Under the pieces are notes generated by a model that saw nothing but the letters and a program-made list of their open reading frames with translations, had not been told where the DNA came from and did not search any database. The position numbers and the translations under genes are program-made. DNA of 64,000 nucleotides from Botrytis cinerea B05.10 (Eukaryota; Ascomycota; Leotiomycetes; Helotiales; Sclerotiniaceae), in the NCBI RefSeq assembly GCF_000143535.2, contig NC_037324.1:1116001-1180000 (forward strand), read 5' to 3'. Below, one piece after another: positions 23,445 through 32,600 of this stretch (position 1 is its first letter; each line of letters begins with the position of its first letter).

Positions 23445-23847
23445 GCAGACCGAGCAGTGCCCACGGAATTCATTACTGAGAATGAAGGAGGGAGCAACGA
23501 TGTGAGATCTGTTTGACGAGCTGAGGTAAATAGGTGTTGATAATAAACAGTAGTGAAATTTGTATATCATTGTATCCAATAGTTTGGACTACAGTCCAAC
23601 AATAAAGATTATCAAATCATTTACGGTATTGAATTTGATTAAAACATTAAACTGTTTTCAAATTTGTAATTGCTTTGGATATTCAAAACCTTATATTGTT
23701 GGATTGCAGTTCGGACTATTGAATAACCTGGTATATATTTCCAGCTCCATGAAAGGCTAGTTCTGAGCCAGTGCGAACATGCATTTTTAGAAGTATATAT
23801 ATTCATTCGAATATCACAACAGATTCTCAAGGTCTTAGTCCTTACCC
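23445..23847. other. Spacer between convergent UstYa-like genes, with MITE-like insert
   Basis: The 400-base gap between the two convergent interrupted genes contains the MITE-like copy described separately at 23573-23725. Nothing else is recognisable. Confidence 0.5.
23573..23725. mobile_element. MITE-like element, copy 1 (TA-flanked, inverted ends)
   Basis: About 150 bases are bounded by TA (23573-23574 and 23724-23725). The ends are imperfect inverted repeats of about 30 bases: the left begins TCCAATAGTTTGGACTACAG, and the reverse complement of the right begins TTCAATAGTCCGAACTGCAA; both run on to CCAACAATA. Differences between the ends are mainly transitions. The interior is AT-rich and non-coding. 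TA duplication with short inverted ends suggests a non-autonomous Tc1/mariner-type element (inference). Confidence 0.65.
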
Positions 23848-24819
23848 TCAGTATACTCCATCACAATCCACTCCTTCCTCGCATGGCACATGAATCAGCT
23901 GAAGTCCCCCCTTTGGTCTCCTAATATATTGCATCAAGTTTTCCACAGAGTTCTCTCTTGCACAACCTGCCACGTGATTCCAGTTCTGGCATGCATACAC
24001 CGTCTTGAAGTTCGGCTTTGGCATTCGCTCTCCTTTGACCCAATTGTACGTCAAAATGCCGAGGTCTCCGCTACGCGTCAACGACTGTCGAATCTGCTAA
24101 ATACAGTGCTCGCGATGAACCTGAACCCCCTCTGACGTGTGACCATTGAAGCCTTGATAGTCAGGATAACTATCTGGGTAGAAACTCTGGCGAATAAGAT
24201 TCTGGCACATAAGTGTGAGTTTTTTGATGGGCAACAGGTATCGCAGAGGGGATAAGACTTTAGCGAGCTCGCTTACCAGACAATGCAATTTGCGCAAAAC
24301 GTCAAAAGTCACTACATACTTGTCCTCAAGCTCGTGAGGTACACGGATTCCCGTCTCCAGAGAAGGATTGACTTGTTGGAAGAGCTCTACGGAGATACTA
24401 AATCCGCCCATATTGTCCTCGGCAAGGCGTTTCCATGCTTGACCTGTTTCGTTGCTGGGAGCTCCGGACCATGCTGAGAAGAGTGTGGACGTATGTTGCT
24501 GTCTCTGCAAAAGCTTGTCATTAGGCGCTGGGCTGAGGTCAGTGGCTGAGACTTCGAATGTGGAGCGGACATAAAGTGACCTCCTTGGAGGGAGGATACA
24601 GTCGGTAGCACGCAAAACGTTGTTGGTCAACCCCCATGACATGAATACGGTGATTACAAAGACATTCAGAAGCAAGATGGCCACATTACACGCCAGGAAA
24701 CACTGCGGCGACAATCGTGGCAGCAAACGAGCTTTCTTCGAGGCAGATAAACCTTCACCGTTGCCAAAGTTGCTCAAGGGCTGATATGAAGCATTTGTCT
24801 CCTTATTCACGGCCTCCAT
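23848..24819 (-). pseudogene. UstYa/DUF3328 family gene with an in-frame TAG
   Basis: From ATG at 24819 the minus-strand frame is open for 240 codons to TAG at 24099-24097, then continues in the same frame for 83 more codons to 23848. A transmembrane helix lies at about residues 42-62. The first HxxHC site reads RKLHC; the second, HREHC, stands one codon before the TAG, and the downstream IRQSLTRSGDLGILTYNW segment with CQNW is the expected C-terminal part of the family. The break thus falls inside the signature motif region. A GT..AG intron covering the stop would be under 25 bases and would delete the motif, so a nonsense mutation is favoured. The gene is convergent with the other UstYa-like gene about 0.4 kb away. 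Confidence 0.8.
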
Positions 24820-25530
24820 CGGCTAATATTTCACAGAGCACAATTCACCCGAAGTGTGTATGGTGTAGTTGTTGAAGGATTAGTATGTCGAAAAACATAA
24901 ATTACGGAAGGGAATTGTCAGTGGATCTTGTCTAGCTTCATCTTATGCTTATCTTATGCTTATCTTATGCTTTAAAATTCAAGGAAATTTAGATACAAAA
25001 ATTCTAGGATTTTAGACTATTAATCAAAACACCTGCCTAGAGCTCGTTCGGATATCAAAATAGGGTTAGTGCCTTGATTTTTAACCTTAAATTTGTAGAT
25101 CTAAACGATGCAGTGACATTTTGTTGGCACATGCTTATATCGGCTAAATACACGTTCTGAACACGCCCTAACCCTGCGGCCTTACAAAGATACAGGAAAT
25201 ACTAACAACTCACGTTGACACGAAGAGGGGATTTTCCGACAAGGCTGGAAACCACCTGTGCCTCTCGCTAACATACTTTTTGTTGGAATATAGGATTCAC
25301 GTAATCATGTAAGCAAGCATCGCTTATCTCTGCATTGATATGACTCATCAATGAGTCCTCATCCCAGTATACAAGTCCCTTCCCCAGTTCCTAGTTTTCC
25401 TAGCTTCTTGATCCTTGGACAGAACATAATCAGTGACTATCTACACCATACGCTTTAGTGTGCTGTCCTCTAATCACTCGTAATATTATAACTTGAGTTA
25501 CTGATAATAACCAACACTTTTTGTCGCAAG
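24820..25530. other. Promoter-sized gap with three 11-bp repeats
   Basis: This divergent gap separates the minus-strand UstYa-like pseudogene and the plus-strand GNAT gene. It holds three perfect direct copies of ATCTTATGCTT (24940-24972). Otherwise it is non-coding, with an AT-rich stretch near 24970-25110. Confidence 0.6.
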
Positions 25531-26133
25531 ATGTCTTTTCCAAATCCTATTTTCCGCACTGAAAACCTCACCCTTCGTCCTGCCGTCCCTTCCGATGCCG
25601 CCTCCCTCGCAGCCATCTTTGCTAACCCCCTCAACACCCAACATGAACCTCACAAGCCAAGTAGCCCAACGGTAGAAGAATACCAAGGCCGAATCGCCAA
25701 ATGGAACGACCTACGCGTAAGCGGGAAAGCCTACTTTCTAGTCATAACCCGACCCCCAACAACAGAGACGGGATCAGGTTCACTACCCGCCGGTGGCGTC
25801 ATCGGCTTTGGTGGCATTAACGCAATCTCTGCGGACGCTCAGGGTAAGCGAATTGCGGACCTGGGTGTTCTGATTGATAGCTCCGAGTGGAGGAAGGGGT
25901 ACGGGCGGGAGGCGTTGCAGGCCACGTTGGACTTTGCATTCCGACAGGTGGAAGCGGAAGGCGTCGGGTGTGATGAGGCGTTTTTTGAGACATTGGCAAT
26001 GAATACTCCGTTCCAAAGACTGGCTGACCGGATGGGGATGACAAAGTGGAAGCGGGTGAAGAGTGATGGAAAGGAGGTTGAATATAGGTTCAGTAAAGAG
26101 GATTGGGAGGGAATCAAGAAGCAAAGTTCGTGA
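25531..26133 (+). CDS. GNAT family N-acetyltransferase (RimJ/RimL-like)
   Basis: This is an intronless 200-aa frame starting at the first ATG. The N-terminus IFRTENLTLRPAVPSDAASL is the usual opening of the Acetyltransf_3 (RimJ/RimL) branch. A central GVIGFGGINAI strand is followed by ADLGVLIDSSEWRKGYGREAL, which contains the acetyl-CoA pyrophosphate-binding R/Q-x-x-G-x-G/A signature (RKGYGRE). The C-terminus has the common NTPFQRLADRMGM pattern (asparagine, then a helix with 'N..[AS]..[VL]..KLGF'-like character). The substrate cannot be predicted; relatives acetylate amino groups of small molecules or proteins. The gene lies alone within the accessory island and its reading frame is intact. 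GC content appears higher than in the surrounding DNA. Confidence 0.85.
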   Translation: MSFPNPIFRTENLTLRPAVPSDAASLAAIFANPLNTQHEPHKPSSPTVEEYQGRIAKWNDLRVSGKAYFLVITRPPTTETGSGSLPAGGVIGFGGINAISADAQGKRIADLGVLIDSSEWRKGYGREALQATLDFAFRQVEAEGVGCDEAFFETLAMNTPFQRLADRMGMTKWKRVKSDGKEVEYRFSKEDWEGIKKQSS

Positions 26134-27035
26134 ATCGAGGCACTGAGACTGAGATTTCGATGAAAGTTGAACCAAAGTTACCCATGATTAATCTCACATA
26201 TGAGTGCGTAGCTTTAAAATATCAAGCAGATAAGTTTGGATACCTTGTGTCGTCCTTGACAAAAATTGAACATCGTACAGAATAACAATGAGGCGGATGC
26301 AGTGCCGTAGTGTAGTGAAAAATCTGCCTCGTTCCAGCTTCGTCTGAAGGCCAACTAGCCATTACAATAAGAGCCCTAGACCATTATTTTCAAGTTTCCT
26401 CATTAAGCAGTGGTTTAAATGAACATCTATACCAACCGAACCGAGACGAGTGGATCTCTTACAGAGATTAATAGGACCACAAAATTGTAATGGGAGCTAT
26501 TCGAAAGTTCTTTTATTTATAAGAAGTTGCGGCAAATGGTAATGGTAAATTAGGCGAGCATCTTCTAAAGGCGAAAATTGATTTATATCTAGATTTGGAT
26601 GTTTAGAGACATACCGCAACCCAAGCTTCTTAAAGAGATATTACCTAGATTGCCAATTCTGGGCAACGATGTAGTCCATGCAGTGTGCTTTGATGACTGA
26701 TTAGATTTCATATCCGAAAACGGGTGTGAATGTCTGATCAGATTTCAGGAATCTGATGATCTGATTGATCAAAAAGATCTCTATCAAGCGAAGGCGCCCC
26801 GAATTGGCAGTCTCGGTAATATGTCTTGAGTTTCTTCCCAGTTATTAATGTATTATAGCTGGCTTAGGTAGAGGAGATATTTGTGCTCAGTATTGGGGGT
26901 CTCGGGTGCTGTTAGACATCTCGGTTTTGTCTGGTCTCTCGTTTCATCCACCAGTGGGTACATAGTATAGACTGAAGGGACATCTCTCTACTTTCGAAGC
27001 GTCCGTTTGGTCCGTACACCCACTAGTATGCCAGG
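26134..27035. other. Intergenic region, nothing distinctive
   Basis: This 0.9-kb convergent gap between the GNAT gene and the small membrane-protein gene is moderately AT-rich and non-coding. It has a cluster of ATCTGAT words near 26700-26780 but no clear tandem or inverted repeat. Confidence 0.5.
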
Positions 27036-27476
27036 TTATTTCAATTTATATATCCCAGTACGTCTTGACTCGTATCTTATCCTATTTTCATTTCTTATGC
27101 TCTTTATTGTGTAGTCCAGTGCCCTCGCTTGTTCCACAAGGTCTATGTAATAAACATCATCCTTATCCACATCTCTAGCGCAACTCTCTACTTGTATAGC
27201 AAGGGATTGGTAGTCACTTAGAAGGGAAGAGTCTCGCTTCTCAATTCTATCCCAGATTCTTCGGCGTGCTTCACGTCCTTCCTCCGTGTCGTTTGGATTG
27301 GAAGGTGGAAATCGTCGACGTTCCACCATGATTTCCTTGTAAACAGCAATTGCGAATATCAATGCGACAATCGTCAAATAGCTGAAGAGTAACACAGTCT
27401 GGATGGTAGCCAATGAAAGTGAGGATTTGGATACTGCCCATGTATTTGTGCGTTGAGACAAAGTAGTAGATGGCAT
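27036..27476 (-). CDS. Small single-pass membrane protein, unknown
   Basis: An uninterrupted 146-aa frame begins at ATG 27476. A Ser/Thr-rich N-terminus of about 20 residues is followed by one strongly hydrophobic segment (about 21-45, TIQTVLLFSYLTIVALIFAIA). The rest is a highly charged helix-prone domain with many Arg, Glu and Asp residues and a possible coiled coil. I do not recognise the family. It could be a lineage-specific membrane protein. The codon pattern and the clean hydrophobic/charged division support it as a real gene, but there is no homology evidence. Confidence 0.5.
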   Translation of the reverse strand: MPSTTLSQRTNTWAVSKSSLSLATIQTVLLFSYLTIVALIFAIAVYKEIMVERRRFPPSNPNDTEEGREARRRIWDRIEKRDSSLLSDYQSLAIQVESCARDVDKDDVYYIDLVEQARALDYTIKSIRNENRIRYESRRTGIYKLK

Positions 27477-28397
27477 GATGGGAGATGACGATGACGGAGT
27501 GATGATTGGTGATTGGTTTGGCGCAATTGTTTTGAAGCGTGATTAGAGAAGTTGAGATTGATGATGTTTCTGGTCTTATCTTGTAGGTGTAGAGATAGAT
27601 ACTGATTATTAGAGGTCAAATTAAGTTGTTGCTGGAAACACATGCAAATTCTCAACAGCATTTGAAACGAAGACAGATTGCAAGATATATATATATGTGT
27701 GTGTGTGTGCGAGCGCTAGGCTGCTATGACGTGTTGAGAGTTCTTTTTTGAGAACAGGTTTTTAAGCTCCAAGCTATAAATTCTGAGTGGATGAGATCTT
27801 ATAGACTAGCATAAACCTTATGATATTTAGGACACAATGTGATGTTATTAATTCGTGCAGATCTATGAGGGGAATTATGATTCGTAAAACTCCCCCTCAT
27901 ATGTTCTACTTTCGAACGAACTACCCATTTTGGGTTTGGAGTCTCAAAGTATCCAAAAGTCTGGGATTACAGTCCGACAATCGGAAACTTTCGTTGCTTG
28001 AGCCTGATTAAATTATTTTAAAAGTTCAAAGCATCTTGAACGTTGTATTGCTTTCAAACGTTGAGAACCTCTGACTGTCATACTGTCGGACTGCAGTGTA
28101 TTGGAAATCCTACTGGGCTGAATAAGTGATATGGTGATGACAGACTAATAAGTAGTGTGGGCGGAGGACAAAAGGCAGAAATCAATTTTTCATAATAAAT
28201 TCTCCTCTATATTCCACTGTGTACATTCGAGGCAAAGTCCTTGCATTAAAAAATTTCTCCCAGACCCTTTCGCTCTATGTGGTATGTCCGCCCTTTTTCG
28301 GCAATTCTTCAATAAGAGCTTAGAAATTGAGGATGGGTAAAGGGTGAAGGGTGATAGACGCAACCAACTGCCAACTCTCTATTCCAAGGCCCATCAC
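27477..28397. other. Spacer with TA/TG microsatellite and MITE-like copy
   Basis: The gap upstream of the small membrane-protein gene contains an (AT)n(GT)n run near 27687-27711 and the second MITE-like copy at 27950-28108. No gene is supported. Confidence 0.55.
27950..28108. mobile_element. MITE-like element, copy 2
   Basis: The left end, after TA (27950-27951), reads TCCAAAAGTCTGGGATTACA and continues AGTCCGACAAT. The reverse complement of the right end contains CTGCAGTCCGACAGTA preceded by TTTCCAATA. Thus it has the same inverted ends and nearly the same length as the copy at 23.57 kb, with a few bases deleted in the right end and a degraded right TA. The interior is diverged and non-coding. 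Confidence 0.55.
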
Positions 28398-28727
28398 CTA
28401 ATAAGTAAAACTATCTCTCCTCCTGCCTTCCCTTTCCCTTCCACTTCCTTTCCTCCTCTCTCGCCTACTCTTACTCTTGCTTCTACTCTTCGTTTCCGTT
28501 CCAAGAAGATCGAGAAGAGTCTCGCCTAATCCACTCAATCTTTCAAAATCTCCCGCATCTCCATCGTATTCATATCGCTCACTACTCCTAGTTCTTTCTC
28601 TTCGTCTGCGCGAATTATAACGTCTACCTCTACTTTCATGGTGATCCCAATCTCTGGCTGAACCGTGGGAGGGACCGAGTAAAGAACGGAGGGCTAGGAC
28701 AATGGCTACCCACCAGAGGGCTTTCAT
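28398..28727 (-). CDS. Small secreted basic Arg/Ser-rich protein, unknown
   Basis: This is an uninterrupted 109-aa frame. The first 15-25 residues (MKALWWVAIVLALRSLLG) form a signal-peptide-like or membrane-anchor segment. The rest is extremely rich in Arg, Ser, Glu and Lys (SRGRRYNSRRRRERTRSS, KSRSKSKSRRERRKG) with no cysteines, so it is disordered and polybasic. No family is recognised. Because RS-rich frames arise easily opposite CT-rich DNA, the call is tentative; the hydrophobic leader at the start codon is the main support. Confidence 0.4.
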   Translation of the reverse strand: MKALWWVAIVLALRSLLGPSHGSARDWDHHESRGRRYNSRRRRERTRSSERYEYDGDAGDFERLSGLGETLLDLLGTETKSRSKSKSRRERRKGSGREREGRRRDSFTY

Positions 28728-29608
28728 TTTCGTGGTTTGATTTGATCCGATTTGGGGCTTGAAAATTTGAAAGTTCGAAACAAACAGAGACTTTTCTTGG
28801 TTTGTATTGTAATTATCTCGGAATTGGGAAGATCTAATTGATCTTATTCTCGATATTTAAGGGTAACGTGTTGACCGGCAGAAATCTCAGTGCAATGAAG
28901 TGCTTTTCGGAAGAAGGTGGGTGTTTGATAGTTGAGAGAAAGATGTCATGTCATTGTGTATACTTGAGAAGAAGAATGTGTCACCCACTAGGAGTCAGAG
29001 TCGAGTCACTCTGAGTTTGGGGCGTGATAGTGAATCTATTGATCACACCACTTTATTGAGATACATTCTTGTTTTCAATTTAGAACCAATAACTGGATAT
29101 ATGGCTTGAATAGTTGTGCCATGATATCACAATACTATAGGGTCACAGTAAGATTTCAAAGGTGGAAAGGTAGGAATAATAGAATCAATAGTTCTCTTTT
29201 AGATTATGTATTACTTTGCCTACCGATACAATGCTTTTTATAAAAGTACAACATGATAAAGATTTCATGAATCGTCCCTTGTCCCTCAAAAAAAAAATCT
29301 GGCTATACCAGAAGTATAAACGCCTACGTCTATAACCTGCCTTTCCGGGAGGTTGCTCTCAGAGCAATCTAAACCATATAGAACTGATTTGTTGTACACG
29401 ATAACTGTTACAACAACAGAGATGAATGGTGATACATAAAAAGGAGAAATTATTTACCAGCCAATAAATATTCTTCGACGAGGAAGAAGTGCAAAAAAAA
29501 CACAAAAGTTGCAGAACGCGAAAAATGCAAAATTCACACCAGACCAACCTTGCAGAGCATGTTGTAAAATGATAATAGAAAGTCTCAATCCCCCAAGCAA
29601 AACACCAT
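28728..29608. other. Intergenic region downstream of the F-box gene
   Basis: This 0.9-kb gap separates the small secreted-protein start from the stop codon of the large minus-strand F-box gene. It has an A-run near 29288-29296 and is otherwise plain non-coding DNA. Confidence 0.5.
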
Positions 29609-32600
29609 TTACTGGTATCTAACCTCGCGAGCTTCTGCGGCTGCAGGGGGTGGCTCTGGATGGCGAGGATCGTACTCTTCATAATAGGCAGGATCTGTAT
29701 GTCCAACAGTTGAGCGTGCTTCGTAAAGAGGTTGCATCGAGAGCGGCTCGCCCTCATACGCCGCATAAATTGTCTCATGTTCTCGGCGGGCAGGTCTATG
29801 TATGATGTAAGGACCCTGAGAATCGTACTGGATATATTCATAAGTTTGTCGAGGTCGAGGTTCGTCGGCGTACACACGATAGTATTCCTGACGTGGAGCC
29901 CTCTCATAAATTATTTCTTCTTTTGGTGTCCGCATACGATATATGGGCTCTTGGCGAGAAAGATGGGGTTCTGGACTGCGTTCGGCATATTGTCCAGCTT
30001 GTGCGCCCGCCTTAACGTACACTGGTGACCTTGAACGTGCTCGGTCATTGTCTAATCTGACACTCTCATATCGAGCATATCTACTTGGAGTGCGATGAGC
30101 ACCATGACTTCCCTGTCTCTCATCACGATAAATCACATTACTCGCGTATCTTCGATCAAGAATTTCAGGAGAACGCTCTCGTGCAAAAGGTTGCCCAGAG
30201 ACAGGATCCATGTAATGATCGTTTGTAGCATAAGCTCGAAACTGTCGAGCTTGAGGAGGGCGCTCTTGTGTATAGTACCCATTGTAAGACCCCTGCTCAC
30301 TGGGGGCATGTGTCGGCCGACCAGACACGACTGGATCATCATCATACACTTCTCGGAAACGTTGCTGTGGTTCTGATGACAGAAGGCGTCTCTGGCGCAC
30401 ACTGTCAGTACGTATTGCTTCCCATTTCGGCTCGATATAATCCTCTCTATGCCTCATGGGTTGCTGAACTCGTTGACTAACCGCATCGGGACGCTTTTCG
30501 GGTTGTAAGCTGCCAAGGAACCGTTCCGCCTCATTAGTTGCTTCATCTAATGGTCGCTTATGATTGGCTTGCGCAATTGTATCTTTTTGCAACTCACCAT
30601 CTTCGGACCCGATCTCAACAGGCCCTTCACGAATGGTAGTCTGTTTTCCACGTGCTTGCTGTGCCTGCTGCGAGATCTGAGCTACGACATCGAAGATACG
30701 GGTTTGTTGAGATGTTGCATCTTCTAATGGCCTGTACTGGGCTTCTAACGAATTTTTCGCAACACTTGAGGGGTTGGATGATGCTTGTTCCTGTCGATTT
30801 AGCTTATGCGATTGGGAGTTTGCGGTTGCATACTCCCGAACTGGGGTAGTTAAATCATCGTAGCTTTTGATGGTTCGTTCATAGCGAGGTCTGTGTTCTG
30901 CATCGTTTGCTTCTCGATACCTAGTATTTCTATCCAAGTAAATTGGGGCTTCATCATGAGCGATACGGCGGCTATGACTTCCTTCGGGTCTGGAATAAGA
31001 TACAACAGGTGATATAGACTTGGTGGGTCGCCGAACATTAACAATTTCATCGTGGATTAGTTGGCCGTCTTGTTCATGACGAGATGAAACGGCGATCGAT
31101 GCGGATTTACGTGATGATTGTCGTTTTCGCGCGCCTCGAGGGTGCCGTGGATCATACGGATTATTATTGTAAGTGACAGAAACGGATTCTGTATCTGGGG
31201 TGCTAGTGTCTGCAACAGTAGCATAGTATTTTTCATGACTGTCTTGCGAGGGCACAAGGGATACAGTTGTGTCCTGACCGACATGTGGTGCCTGCTGCCA
31301 GAGAGATGTTTCTTGATCTAAAGGCTCGGCTTTTGGCTGCCACGATGACGTTCGCTGAGACATAGTGTCCTTTCTTGGTGGAGCCGCAGCAATCTCTGGG
31401 AGCGCTTCTAAAAAGGTCTCAAGTTTTCGACCTTCCATTCCCGGGGCAGTTGCAAGTGAATAGATTTTTGCCTGATCGGGAAGCTCGACCATATCCTTTG
31501 TCCAATCTGGGAAGTGACCTATAAGGTTTGAGGGCACTCCTTCCTCGTGTATTGTGCGGAAGTGGATGGTAAGTTGGGGAAATGAAAAATGTTTCCTATC
31601 GGGCTTTGAAGATGTAACAGAACCTGCCATACCTAGTACACAAGCTCGACACAAAAGTCCATTAATGTTTCGGACAGGTCGCATGTCCTTATTGTTGGAT
31701 AGTCCATCAACTATCATCGAGAGTGGTGGATCCTGCCCAAACTTGGAGCGAAATCTTTTTAATATGTGAAAGAGGATGGTGTGTGCCTTTACGCTACCAG
31801 GAACTTCTTTCACGCCAGTTATCGAGTCCCAGATAGTCCTAGCGTCGTGACCAAGCTGCCGAAGGTGGGCTTTATACTCCTCGGTCTTTTGTGGTAACGG
31901 AGAAGCCTGAGGTTGTGCTTGCTGCGGTACGGACGCTGACATTTGGGAGTAATTTCCATTGGTATAGACTGGTGGCTGATTGTACGAGGGAGCATGTTGG
32001 GCATTGTGGGAAACATAAGATAACTGCTGGGCATTGCTGTCCGGTATTGGGGCAGGATACATCTGGTTAGGGGGCAAAGGCGTATAGCCTGGCTGAGTTG
32101 GTGTAGAGTAGGGACCTCCATAACCAGACTGTGGGTAACTTTGAATAGGGTCGCTGTATCCTGGGGTTATGGCAGACAATGATTGTGCTGTATATTGGGA
32201 GTAGCCTTGGTTCGGATCCTGGTACATTTGTTGCGGTGCATAAGGACCAGGCTGGGGGGGTACATGTTGGTCTCCATACTGGGAATGGCCATAATATGGA
32301 TCCTGATAAACATTGGAATTCGGTGCAGCTGAGGCAAGCTGCTGATATGCAGCATAACCACTGTGCGGCGGGATAGATGGAGCAGAACCGGCGTAGGGAG
32401 CGGTGGCACTTGGCCCAGGAAAATTAGGGAAGACAGTTCTAACCCGGGCAATAGGATCTGGACAAAACGGTGGATACTCTGGCCATTCTGATTTCCAATG
32501 TACAACTATGCTACCAAAACTGAGCGAAGTAGTATGTTTGGCAGCAAAATGCTGAACAACGCCCTCGAAACCGTAATACTTAAAATTGTTGTCGCAGACG

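Noticed and set aside
24097..24135. An intron removing the TAG of the second UstYa-like gene
   Set aside because: Available GT..AG pairs are under 25 bases and would delete the HxxHC motif, far below the 50-base introns seen elsewhere.
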